From positions 1-8,412 of the forward strand of contig JAJYHP010000097.1 in assembly GCA_021784715.1 (NCBI GenBank): a stretch of DNA of 8,412 bases, in the 5' to 3' direction. The notes beneath the pieces were generated by a model, which was not told where the DNA came from, ran no database searches, and saw only the letters and a list, made by a program, of their open reading frames with translations. The position numbers and the translations under genes are program-made. Position 1 is the stretch's first letter. Every line of letters begins with the position of its first letter. The DNA comes from a bacterium (GTDB lineage Bacteria > Eremiobacterota > Eremiobacteria > Baltobacterales > Baltobacteraceae). Below are positions 1 to 7,298 of this stretch, one piece after another.

Positions 1-333
1 ATGAATCAGCGGTATCGCGCTATCGGGCGTTCCCGGCGCGAGCACCGGTACGCGCGAAACAACGGCGCGCACCAAACCGTCGCGTTCGATAAAGACCATG
101 TCGAGCGGCATCAACGTATCTTTCATCCAAAAATATCGTTCGTTGTTGCGCCGGAAGACGAAGATCATTCCCTGCGCCGGATCGAGGTGCGTTCGTTCCA
201 TCAAGCCGAGTTCGTGCTGCCGTTCGCTGCGCGATACCCAGAGATGCATCGCGGCGCGCGGCGCGCTTATCGTCACGACCGGCAGCGAAGATTGCCGCGC
301 GATAATCGACGCGGCGAGGAGAAGGCTAAGCAT
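1..333 (-). CDS. DUF192 family protein, exported (partial, 3' end beyond window)
   Basis: The reverse strand reads an uninterrupted 111 codons from an ATG at 333 to the window edge, so the C-terminus is missing. Seen: a short hydrophobic N-terminus (about residues 1-12) that could be a signal peptide or anchor, followed by the DUF192 signature, with ELGLMERTHLDPAQGMIFVF at residues 41-60 and YFWMKDTLMPLDMVFIERDG at 67-86. Known: DUF192 is a widespread family of small, often exported single-domain proteins with no established biochemical role. The start codon lies inside the end of polA, giving an 8-base overlap in another frame, and no clear Shine-Dalgarno precedes it, so translation is probably coupled to polA. 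The family assignment is secure and the function unknown. The reading frame on the opposite strand over the same bases shows no family resemblance. Confidence 0.9.
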   Translation of the reverse strand, partial: MLSLLLAASIIARQSSLPVVTISAPRAAMHLWVSRSERQHELGLMERTHLDPAQGMIFVFRRNNERYFWMKDTLMPLDMVFIERDGLVRAVVSRVPVLAPGTPDSAIPLIH

Positions 334-2947
334 CGAATCGCTCGGTTTCCGCCCAGTTCTCGCCCGCCTTGACGCTGACGTCGAGCGGCACGGAGAGCTC
401 CATCGCGTGCTCCATCGCCTCGCGAGCGATCGCCGCCACGCGGTCGCGCGCCGTCGCCGCAACGTCGATCAACAACTCGTCGTGAATCTGTAACAGCAAA
501 ACGGCATCCTCCTCGCTCTCTCGTAGCGCGCGATCGACGCGAATCATCGCCAGTTTCATAAGATCGGCGGCGCTGCCTTGCAACGGCGCGTTGGTCGCCT
601 CTCGCTCGGCGGCGTTACGAAGCATGGTATTGCTCGATGTCAGCGCAGGCATATAGCGACGACGTCCGAGAATCGTGCTGACGTAGCCGTCTTCGCGCCC
701 GCACTCCAACGTTTTGGCGATATAGGCGCGCACGCTGGGGAAGCGCGCGAAGTACCGCTCGGTGATGCTGCGCGCGAGCGTGCGATCGATCTCCAGGCGT
801 GCGGCGAGACCGAAATCGGACATGCCGTAGAGCAACCCGAAGTTTACCACCTTTGCCATGCGCCGTTGCTCGCTCTCGATCGGCATATCGGGCGCAAGGC
901 CGAAGATCTCGCGCGCGGTGAAATCATGGATATCGATTCCTTCGCGAAAGGCACGCCGCATCGCTTCGTCACCGGAGAGATGCGCCATCAAGCGCAGTTC
1001 GATCTGGCTGTAGTCGGCGCTGAGCAAGAGCCTTCCCGGCGCGCTTGCAACGAACGCGCGCCGGATGCGTCGGCCGATCCCCGCACGTACGGGAATATTC
1101 TGCAGGTTCGGATTCGTCGACGAGAGCCGCCCGGTCGCCGTCACCGTTTGGTTGAAGACCGTATGAATGCGCCCGTCTTTGGGGTCGCGCAACGCCGGCA
1201 GCACGTCGACGTAAGTGTTCTTCAGTTTCGTGAGTTCGCGCCATTCCAGAATATCGGCGCAGATGCGATGCTCGCGCGCGAGCGGTTGCAGCACTTCGAC
1301 GCCGGTCGCCCACCCGGTCTTATTTTTTTTGCCGCCGGGGATCGCAAGCTTTTCAAAGAGGATACGCCCGAGTTGTTGCGGGGACCCGATATTGAACGGT
1401 TCCCCCGCCGCCTCGACGATGCGCTCGGCGATGCCCGCGATGCTCGCCGTTAATTCCACCGAAAACTCTTGCAATGCTCGCGCATCGATCGCGATGCCGG
1501 CCTCTTCCATATGCGCGAGGATCGGCGGCAACGGTAGCTCGACATCGCGATAGAGCGCGAGTTGCTCGCGTTGGGAGAGTAATTCCGTCGCCCGCTGCGC
1601 GACGCGGGCGGCGACATCGGCGAAGACGGCGGCATCGCGTACCGGCTCTTCGTCGAGTACCAGGAGAGCGGCTTCGGCGGGGTCGGTGCAGCTGCGCGAC
1701 GGCTCCAAAAGATGCGCCGCCAACATCGCATCGTCGGCAAACGCCGGGACGGCGAGCCCGTAGGAATCGAACGCGCGCAGCAAACGCTTCGTATCGTAGC
1801 CCACGATCGCACGCGCGCCGGCGAGCGCGCGCTCCAGCGACGAACGCAGCGCTTCTCCGCGTAGCGCATCGATGCGAAACGAGAGCCCCGCATGCGGCGC
1901 AGCGCTAACGCCGATGGTGTCGCCCTCGATTGCAAGCGCGATGTATGGCGCCCCCGCCATCCGCGCTAACTCTTCGCCGAGCTGTACGAAATCTGGTGGA
2001 TCGACGGCAGCGACGTAAGAACGGAACGCTCCGTCGGGTGCGCGCAGCGATGCCATGAGCGGCAAGTCGGCCGACGGCGGCGGCTCCAACTTGCGCAGCA
2101 ACGTGCGGAACTCCAACTCGCGATAGAGCGCATATTGCCGCGCTGCGTCGGGCGGATGCAGGGCAGCCGTCTCCCAATCGAGCGTCACCGGCAAGTGGCG
2201 ATCGACGCGCGAAACGTCGCGACAGAGCCGCGCTTGCTCGCCGTATTCACGCACCAAGGCCTCCCAGCGCGGCTTTCCGGCGAGCGTCGGATCGGCGAGT
2301 AACGCATCGAGCGAACCGGCCGCCTGCATCAGCGCGATTGCAGTCTTCTCCCCGATGCCGGGAATACCGGGGAGATTGTCCGACGGGTCGCCTTTGAGAC
2401 CGCGGTAATCGGCGAGTTGTTCGGGGGTGAGCCCGTAGCGCTCGTGCACGGCGGCGCGGTCGTACCGCACCAGATCGGTAACGCTGCGCCGCGTCGCGAG
2501 CACCAGCGTCGCATCGTCGACGATCTGTAAAAGGTCGTTATCGCCGGTCACCACCAATGTTTGCGCTCCGGATTTCTCGGCTTGCGCGGCGAGCGTGGCG
2601 ATGATGTCGTCGGCTTCGTTGCCCTCGAGTTCGGCGATCGGAATTCCGAATACGTCGAGCACGCGACGCACCAAAGCGAACTGCGAGCGCAATTCATCGG
2701 GCATCGCTTCACGTTGCGCCTTATATTGCGGCATCATCTCCATGCGGTGCGCCGGCAAGCCGCGGTCGAAGGCCGCAATCGCATGGGTCGGGCGCTCGCT
2801 TTCGAGAATTTTTACCAGCGTCGTCGTAAAACCGTAGGCCGCATTGATCGGGACACCGCCGGCGGTAGTCAACGGCGGAAGCGCAAAAAACGCGCGATAG
2901 ACCAGGCCGTACGTATCGAGCAAGAGCAAACGACGGCGCTCGGCCAT
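326..2947 (-). CDS. polA: DNA polymerase I
   Basis: 873 residues, a normal PolA length. It fills gaps and removes RNA primers in replication and excision repair. The 5' nuclease domain (about 1-290) keeps its metal-binding acids: D11, D61, E111/D113/D114, D136/D138, and D187/D190 in the helix-hairpin-helix stretch GDPSDNLPGIPGIGEKTA. The middle exonuclease domain (about 300-465) is degenerate: the place of E. coli D355 looks like A339 and that of D501 like V449, while E341 and D406 may remain. The polymerase domain has motif A with D645 (SADYSQIELR), motif B with R695, K699, F703 and Y707, and motif C with H822, D823 and E824. The start at 2947 gives the family N-terminus and has GAGGTG five bases upstream. 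A longer in-frame version from 3190 adds an Arg-rich stretch antisense-free only by chance. Its ATG overlaps the upstream stop by one base (TGATG). Confidence 0.97.
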   Translation of the reverse strand: MAERRRLLLLDTYGLVYRAFFALPPLTTAGGVPINAAYGFTTTLVKILESERPTHAIAAFDRGLPAHRMEMMPQYKAQREAMPDELRSQFALVRRVLDVFGIPIAELEGNEADDIIATLAAQAEKSGAQTLVVTGDNDLLQIVDDATLVLATRRSVTDLVRYDRAAVHERYGLTPEQLADYRGLKGDPSDNLPGIPGIGEKTAIALMQAAGSLDALLADPTLAGKPRWEALVREYGEQARLCRDVSRVDRHLPVTLDWETAALHPPDAARQYALYRELEFRTLLRKLEPPPSADLPLMASLRAPDGAFRSYVAAVDPPDFVQLGEELARMAGAPYIALAIEGDTIGVSAAPHAGLSFRIDALRGEALRSSLERALAGARAIVGYDTKRLLRAFDSYGLAVPAFADDAMLAAHLLEPSRSCTDPAEAALLVLDEEPVRDAAVFADVAARVAQRATELLSQREQLALYRDVELPLPPILAHMEEAGIAIDARALQEFSVELTASIAGIAERIVEAAGEPFNIGSPQQLGRILFEKLAIPGGKKNKTGWATGVEVLQPLAREHRICADILEWRELTKLKNTYVDVLPALRDPKDGRIHTVFNQTVTATGRLSSTNPNLQNIPVRAGIGRRIRRAFVASAPGRLLLSADYSQIELRLMAHLSGDEAMRRAFREGIDIHDFTAREIFGLAPDMPIESEQRRMAKVVNFGLLYGMSDFGLAARLEIDRTLARSITERYFARFPSVRAYIAKTLECGREDGYVSTILGRRRYMPALTSSNTMLRNAAEREATNAPLQGSAADLMKLAMIRVDRALRESEEDAVLLLQIHDELLIDVAATARDRVAAIAREAMEHAMELSVPLDVSVKAGENWAETERFDA

Positions 2948-5319
2948 CAGCGCACCTCGAGTCGCATCGAACCCGCAACGACGCGCCCGTCGTCGCAGAT
3001 TTTTAGCACGGAGAGCGTATAGCGCCCGGCGTCGGCGGGGAGATGGAACGGCAGAATATCGCTCGCCGACGGCTCGACGCTCCAAGCGACCGTCGACGTA
3101 TCCGACTCGGCGATCGTGAGATCGCTCGGCGGTAACGCGACGCGTTCGAAGCCGAGTACCTCGGGATGCTTGCCGGTCGAATCGACCCACGGGTGCCAGG
3201 TCGTCTCGGGGGGAGCGCTATTGAGCGTGAGCGTCGCGCCGACTGCGAGGAGGCCCGGCGCATCGTCGAAGAGCGCGCTTCCCGAGGGAACGCCGCGACT
3301 GATGCGCAGCACCACGGTTCCGGCGCCGTCGGCAAACGGGCCCATCGCGAGTTTCGCAATCGATCCCGGGCGGCCATCATCGCCGATCGTTCGTAACGTC
3401 GCCTGCGCGGGGCGCCCCGGGGTGTCGAGCGGCAGCGCGATCGTATTCCACGCAATCGCACCGGCGCGCACCATCGCCGCACCGATCGAGACCGTCCCTA
3501 ACGCGGTGCGCGCGGTGAACGCACCGTGCGCGATACCGTTGCCGTCGTCGGCGACATCGGATTGGACGCCGAGCGCGCTCTCCAACGTGAAGAGCGTGTC
3601 GCCGCGCGCACCCGGCGAACGCGCGGTAACGCCGATACGCTGCCCCTCCGTATAGCGCGACGCCGAGAGTGCGAGCGAGACCGCCGCACTCCCGAGTTCT
3701 CCGGTATCCTGCGCTTGCGGGACGACGTCGACCTGATCGGCATCTTTCGCTACGTGGCCTTGAAGATCGATCTCGGCGATGATGAGATTGGTGCCGAGAT
3801 CGGGCATGCTAAATGCTCCGCGAACGAAGCCGTTACTGCCCAGCGTCAATACCTGGCGCTGCACCGATGCACCGTGCGAGAGCGTAACGACGACCTTCGC
3901 ACCGCGAAGCGGCGCGAGCGTATCGACGTTGTTGGCATAGATATCGAAACCCAACGGGGTGCCGATCGATTGTCGGCGATGAAATGGACGCACGCGAACG
4001 GTGAACGGCGCGGTGGGAACGGTGACGCGCGTCTCGGCACTCGCTCCACCGGAGGCAATCGTTACGCCGTAGGTCGAGGCGAGCCCGTCGGTCGGTCGCG
4101 GAATCGAGAGATCGGCGACGCCGTTTGCATCGGTGCGCACCGTCGTTTCCAGCCACTTCGAGATCGCCCACGGCCGCCGTTTCTCTTTAAAACCGACGAC
4201 CACGTGCGGCGAGCGAACGATCGTCACGGTAACCGGAAGATCGCCGACCGGGCGACCGTCGCGACGCGCTTCGATGCGCAGCGGAATATCGGCGTCTGCC
4301 GGGCAGCGCCCGTTGCAGACCGAGCGCACGTTCAGCGCGATGCCGTCGGCATCGGCATCGACGTGCAACGTCGCTCCGGCTACTCCCGATAGCCCCTGCG
4401 CGAGCACGGCGTAATCGCCGCTGCGCGCATCGGCGGGTATCGCAACGGTCGTCGAAAATGCGCCCGCGCGATCGAGCGGGACGCGCACGTCGGCAATCGA
4501 GACTGGGCCGTTGCGTACGCTAACCGTCACGTCTCCGCGAGCCGGCCGCAACAACTCGCCGTCGCGCGTGCGCGCGAAGCCGACGATGCGAACGCTCTCG
4601 CCGGCATGCACGACCGCGCTCTCCAATCGCACCCCGAGGATCTCGGGCGGCAGCGGTGCCTGCGGCAAGAGCGAGACGAAAGCGTAGCTACTGCCCCACT
4701 GTCCGAGCGCGAAGACCGGCCACGGCGCGCGATCCCAGCGCACGATTCCGCGCGCATCGGTGTAACGCACGACGAACCGGCTATTCACGACGAACATCAC
4801 GCGCATGTGCGGCCGCGGCCTCCCCGTGCGCAGATCGGCGGCATAGATCATCAGCCCGCCGGGCGTCTGTTTTGCGATCATCCCGACATCGGTGCGATTG
4901 ATCCACACCTGCTCGCCGACACCGCCGCGCCGCGCTTCGACGACGTAGAATCCGGCGCGCGATCCGAGCGGTACCTGCACGACGTTGGCCTGAAAGCGAT
5001 AGCCGCCGGGGGGCGTGAAATTCCAGCGTACGACCGCTTTGCGTCGGCCGACATCGATCGCGCGCGGGCGCGAATTACTTCCGGCGGTCAACACGTCGCC
5101 GGGATCGACGGCGTAGGCTGCAAAGCTCACCGGCGCGCTGGAGTAGGTGTCGAGCCGCACCACGGTCGGCTGCCATGGCACGTCGCTATCGTGGGCGAAG
5201 AGCGCAAAGTATCCGTCAAGCCGATGCAGATCGACGATAGGACGGGCCGCCCCGACCGGGGCGAGCGAAAGGATGAGGAGGGCGCAGGCGAGCCCGAGCG
5301 CGCGAAAACGACGTACCAT
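2947..5319 (-). CDS. Exported macroglobulin-domain (MG-ladder) protein without thioester domain
   Basis: 790 residues. A clear signal peptide spans about 1-25: basic MVRRFR, a hydrophobic core, then a small-residue site around VGAAR. The rest reads as successive beta-sandwich domains of bacterial alpha-2-macroglobulin type. Seen: GMIAKQTPGGLMIYAADLRTG near 146-166 followed by YTDARGIVRW (186-195), an MG1-like pattern; then VVHAGESVRIVGFARTRDGE (236-255) and AGAFSTTVAIPADARSGDY (285-303), an MG2-like pattern; a domain with TDANGVADL (397-405); and RYTEGQRIGVTARSPGARGD (555-574) followed by TLFTLES, like late MG domains. The family's CGEQ thioester motif and its helical domain are absent and the length is about half that of full bacterial macroglobulins. 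No lipobox is convincing, so it is probably periplasmic or secreted. Known: full-length relatives trap proteases. Inferred: this form may be structural or a binding partner. The only Cys pair is C335/C339. No Shine-Dalgarno is visible. Confidence 0.85.
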   Translation of the reverse strand: MVRRFRALGLACALLILSLAPVGAARPIVDLHRLDGYFALFAHDSDVPWQPTVVRLDTYSSAPVSFAAYAVDPGDVLTAGSNSRPRAIDVGRRKAVVRWNFTPPGGYRFQANVVQVPLGSRAGFYVVEARRGGVGEQVWINRTDVGMIAKQTPGGLMIYAADLRTGRPRPHMRVMFVVNSRFVVRYTDARGIVRWDRAPWPVFALGQWGSSYAFVSLLPQAPLPPEILGVRLESAVVHAGESVRIVGFARTRDGELLRPARGDVTVSVRNGPVSIADVRVPLDRAGAFSTTVAIPADARSGDYAVLAQGLSGVAGATLHVDADADGIALNVRSVCNGRCPADADIPLRIEARRDGRPVGDLPVTVTIVRSPHVVVGFKEKRRPWAISKWLETTVRTDANGVADLSIPRPTDGLASTYGVTIASGGASAETRVTVPTAPFTVRVRPFHRRQSIGTPLGFDIYANNVDTLAPLRGAKVVVTLSHGASVQRQVLTLGSNGFVRGAFSMPDLGTNLIIAEIDLQGHVAKDADQVDVVPQAQDTGELGSAAVSLALSASRYTEGQRIGVTARSPGARGDTLFTLESALGVQSDVADDGNGIAHGAFTARTALGTVSIGAAMVRAGAIAWNTIALPLDTPGRPAQATLRTIGDDGRPGSIAKLAMGPFADGAGTVVLRISRGVPSGSALFDDAPGLLAVGATLTLNSAPPETTWHPWVDSTGKHPEVLGFERVALPPSDLTIAESDTSTVAWSVEPSASDILPFHLPADAGRYTLSVLKICDDGRVVAGSMRLEVR
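2953..2958 (-). promoter_or_regulatory. Shine-Dalgarno site of polA
   Basis: On the minus strand the sequence GAGGTG lies five bases before the ATG at 2947 and matches the 16S anti-SD CACCTC fully. It sits inside the last codons of the upstream MG-domain gene. It decides the polA start in favour of 2947 over the in-frame ATG at 3190. Confidence 0.75.
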
Positions 5320-5379
5320 GAGCAGAGCGCGCTTCGGAGGCGGAACCCCCAGCCCCTACGAATCGTTAACCGCACGCTC
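5320..5379. promoter_or_regulatory. Divergent intergenic region, presumed promoters of both operons
   Basis: Sixty bases separate the ATG of the leftward MG-domain gene from the ATG of the rightward exported-protein gene, so both promoters probably lie here or extend into the coding ends. I see no convincing -35/-10 pair in either direction and no clear operator palindrome apart from the 6-base GTTAAC at 5365-5370. Neither ATG has a Shine-Dalgarno in the usual window, and both are preceded by GCTC. Leaderless or weakly initiated translation is possible. Confidence 0.4.
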
Positions 5380-5886
5380 ATGAGAAAACTTCGCCATCCG
5401 TTCGCCGCCCTGCTTGCCGTCGCTCTGCTCGGCCTGCCGGCGCTCGCTCCCGTTGCTCGCGCGGCGACGACGCATCCTTTTATAACGCCCCGCCCGCCCT
5501 CGGTTCCCCTCCATACCGAGTTCGTCGTCGAGGTGAACCGGCTCGGCCAGGTGGTCCGCGTCACGCAGAAGCACGGATGCAAGGATCTCAACTTCAACGC
5601 GCATACCCTGGGCAACGTCCTGCAGATGTGGATCCGGCGCCCCGATGGGACCGCCCTGGTCGGCCTCTATCGCGTCACTTTCAACTATAACCCCCACACG
5701 CATGCGATCTTACGGAATGTCGCGCTCGTCCGCGCGGGCGGCAATTGGGGCAACGATCCCGGTGCCGCAAGCCAAATGATCGAAGACGCAAAGCGCATGC
5801 AGCAGGAGCACGAGCATCCCCATCTTCCGAGTTTGAAGAAGCTCCTCAAACCGACGCCCAAGCCGACGCATCACCCCGCACGCTAA
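5380..5886 (+). CDS. Small exported protein, possible TonB C-terminal-like domain
   Basis: 168 residues. The ATG at 5380 begins a textbook signal peptide: MRKLRHP, a hydrophobic core at about 8-24, and an AxA site (ARA, 26-28) that predicts cleavage before A29. The mature part starts with a Pro/Thr-rich linker (30-45). Residues 47-105 then show a pattern of FVVEVNRLGQVVRV, a middle helix-like stretch ending in MWIRRPDGTALVG, and YRVTFNYNP. That order (strand, turn with G, strand, helix, W/P, G, strand) is reminiscent of the TonB/TolA C-terminal fold. This is inference from pattern only. A helix rich in E, K, M and Q (131-145) and a Lys/Pro/His tail (KPTPKPTHH) close the protein. One Cys (C67) is present. 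There is no Shine-Dalgarno. It lies back to back with the MG-domain gene, and both products are exported. The role is unknown. Confidence 0.82.
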   Translation: MRKLRHPFAALLAVALLGLPALAPVARAATTHPFITPRPPSVPLHTEFVVEVNRLGQVVRVTQKHGCKDLNFNAHTLGNVLQMWIRRPDGTALVGLYRVTFNYNPHTHAILRNVALVRAGGNWGNDPGAASQMIEDAKRMQQEHEHPHLPSLKKLLKPTPKPTHHPAR

Positions 5887-5892
5887 CGCCGC

Positions 5893-6066
5893 ATGGATCG
5901 ATCGCGTAGCGAGGCCGACCGCGAGCGAAGTTGTGGAACGAAAGATACCTTTCACAGCGAAGCGGAGGCACGCGCGCACATGTTGATGAACGGTACCGCT
6001 GCGATGCTACGAACGTACGAATGCCGCTACTGCGGTTTTCTCCATCTCACCAGCCGTAAGGAGTAA
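5893..6066 (+). CDS. Small zinc-ribbon protein (57 aa)
   Basis: A 57-codon frame fills most of what would otherwise be a 183-base gap. Seen: C14 in SCGTKDTFHSEAEARAH, then YECRYCGFLHLTSRKE at the C-terminus, giving C44, C47 and H51. Known: a group of small bacterial proteins has the layout C...K..F/Y.S..EA..A...YxCxxCGxWHLTS, presumed to bind one zinc through three or four Cys/His ligands; function unknown. Here the usual Trp before His is replaced by Leu-50 after Phe-49. The start at 5893 is chosen because it is the only in-frame ATG that keeps C14; later ATGs at 5980, 5986 and 6004 would lose it. There is no clear Shine-Dalgarno, and the gene starts six bases after the preceding stop, so reinitiation is likely. 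Its last codons carry the ribosome site of the next gene, which starts three bases after its stop. Confidence 0.72.
   Translation: MDRSRSEADRERSCGTKDTFHSEAEARAHMLMNGTAAMLRTYECRYCGFLHLTSRKE
6058..6063 (+). promoter_or_regulatory. Shine-Dalgarno site of the FAH-family gene
   Basis: AAGGAG ends six bases before the GTG at 6070. This strong site supports GTG as the true start. It lies within the last two codons of the zinc-ribbon gene, a typical arrangement for genes in one transcript. Confidence 0.8.
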
Positions 6067-6069
6067 TCC

Positions 6070-6915
6070 GTGCGGCTGATTTCCTATTTCGACGACGACG
6101 GAACGCTGCGCCCCGGCGTCTTGCACGATACGCTCGTCGCCCCGATCGACGCCCCTGATATGCGCGCGTTCATCGAGCTGCCGGCGGAGCGGCGCAACGA
6201 GCGCATCGGTCGACCGACGCTCGACACCGCCGCGCTCGTTTACGGCCCGCCGGTGATTCCGCCGCGCAACGTCTTCTGCGTCGGACGAAATTACCTCGAA
6301 CACGCGCTGGAAGGCGCTCGTGCGGCGGGTCGCGACCTGAAACTGCCCGAGGTCCCGACCTTTTTCACGAAAGCAACGACCGCTCTGCTCGGCCCCGACG
6401 CCGTGGCGCATTTCGATCCCGCGATCTCGCACGAGTACGATTACGAGGCCGAACTCGCGGTGGTGATCGGCTCGCGCTGTCGCGACGTCGAGGAGAGTCG
6501 CGCCTTCGATGTTATTTTCGGCTACACGTGCTGCAACGATCTTACCGCACGCGATCTGCAGCGCGCGCACGTTCAGTGGATGAAGGGCAAGAGCCTCGAC
6601 GAGAGTTGTCCGCTCGGCCCCGCGATCGTCACCGCCGATGAAATCGGCGACCCGCAAGCGCTCGATATCGCGATGTACGTCAACGATGTCGAGAAACAGC
6701 ACAGCACGACGGCGAAAATGATCTTCTCGATCCCGCGCATTATCGCCGAGCTCTCGCGCGGCATGACGCTGCTTCCCGGCGACGTCATCGCCACCGGCAC
6801 CCCCGAAGGGGTCGGTTTCGCCAGAACTCCGCCCGAGTTTCTGCGCGACGGCGACCTGCTCGAGGTGCGGATCGAACGCATCGGCTCGCTGCGCACGCGC
6901 ATCGCGTTGACGTGA
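6070..6915 (+). CDS. Fumarylacetoacetate hydrolase (FAH) family enzyme
   Basis: 281 residues, the usual length for single-domain FAH enzymes with a short N-terminal lobe. Seen: CVGRNYLEHALE (70-81), with H78 and E81 spaced like the His-Glu pair in the lid of FAHD1-type acylpyruvases; FFTKATTALLGP (98-109); metal ligands E126 and E128 in YEAEL and D157 in CCNDLTARD; the WMKGKSLDESCPLGP stretch (170-184) with K174; and PGDVIATGTPEGVGF (236-250). Known: the superfamily uses Mg or Mn to cleave or isomerise beta-dicarbonyl acids (acylpyruvates, fumarylpyruvate, hydroxyhepta-diene-dioate) or decarboxylate oxaloacetate. The exact substrate cannot be read from the sequence; an acylpyruvase or oxaloacetate-decarboxylase-like role is the best guess. 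It starts with GTG behind a strong ribosome site. Its TGA overlaps the next start in GTGA. Cytosolic, with no signal peptide. Confidence 0.95.
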   Translation: MRLISYFDDDGTLRPGVLHDTLVAPIDAPDMRAFIELPAERRNERIGRPTLDTAALVYGPPVIPPRNVFCVGRNYLEHALEGARAAGRDLKLPEVPTFFTKATTALLGPDAVAHFDPAISHEYDYEAELAVVIGSRCRDVEESRAFDVIFGYTCCNDLTARDLQRAHVQWMKGKSLDESCPLGPAIVTADEIGDPQALDIAMYVNDVEKQHSTTAKMIFSIPRIIAELSRGMTLLPGDVIATGTPEGVGFARTPPEFLRDGDLLEVRIERIGSLRTRIALT

Positions 6916-7292
6916 TCGCACTCTCGCCGGGCATCTCGCTCTCGTTTCTCGCGGCATGCGCGCTGCTGGGAATCGGCGTGCTCGCGCTCTTCGCGCCGGA
7001 GAAGCTCGCGGCCGCCTACGGGCTACCGGTGAGCGAGGGGAATGCGCTGGGCTTCGTGCGGGCGACGGGGGCACGCGACGCAATCCTCGCCGCTGCGATC
7101 CTCGCCACGGCCCTGCGGCACGACCTCGTCGGGCTTGCGATCTTCGCCGCGCTCGGCCTCCTGCTTTCGGCGTTCGATCTCGCAATTGCATACGCGCACC
7201 TGCGCCGTCTGCGCCGTGAGTTGCTCGCGCATCTCGGGGGGATCCTCGGTTTTTCGGCGCTCCTTATTATTCTCATAGCCGAATTGCGATAG
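6912..7292 (+). CDS. DUF4267-like small membrane protein
   Basis: 126 residues starting at a GTG that overlaps the FAH stop by four bases (GTGA), so translation is coupled. Four hydrophobic segments are visible at about 8-27, 50-67, 70-93 and 104-123. Between the first two lies LFAPEKLAAAYGLPVSEGNA followed by GFVRATGARDAIL. The pattern of LF.PE..A..YGLP and FVRA.GARD is the hallmark of DUF4267, a family of small integral membrane proteins of unknown function. A basic loop (HLRRLRREL, 96-104) probably faces the cytoplasm. Nothing in the protein suggests a catalytic site. The tight coupling to the FAH gene suggests co-expression but not necessarily a shared pathway. Confidence 0.88.
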   Translation: MIALSPGISLSFLAACALLGIGVLALFAPEKLAAAYGLPVSEGNALGFVRATGARDAILAAAILATALRHDLVGLAIFAALGLLLSAFDLAIAYAHLRRLRRELLAHLGGILGFSALLIILIAELR

Positions 7293-7298
7293 GAGTCG

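Noticed and set aside
578..1453. A 291-codon plus-strand frame antisense to polA
   Set aside because: Long antisense frames are expected in GC-rich genes. The polA motifs on the other strand are unmistakable and this frame has no recognisable domain.
2948..3190. An in-frame upstream extension of polA starting at 3190
   Set aside because: It adds 81 Arg-rich residues unlike any PolA N-terminus, overlaps the end of the MG-domain gene entirely, and the ATG at 2947 has its own good ribosome site and gives the family start.
3526..4392. A 288-codon plus-strand frame antisense to the MG-domain gene
   Set aside because: It is composed of the low-complexity Arg-rich residues typical of antisense frames and has no ribosome site or family motif.
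5260..5319. Possible lipoprotein signal with Cys-12 in the MG-domain protein
   Set aside because: The residues before the Cys (GLA) do not meet the lipobox at position -3, and the hydrophobic core continues for several residues past it. An ordinary signal peptidase I site near residues 22-26 fits better.
4606..5379. An upstream in-frame extension of the small exported protein, starting at 4606
   Set aside because: It lies antisense to the MG-domain gene, would bury a clear signal peptide in the middle of the protein, and its composition is that of a reverse-strand shadow.
6007..7191. A 394-codon minus-strand frame across the FAH and DUF4267 genes
   Set aside because: It is Arg/Ala-rich and shows no motif, while both plus-strand genes carry full family signatures.
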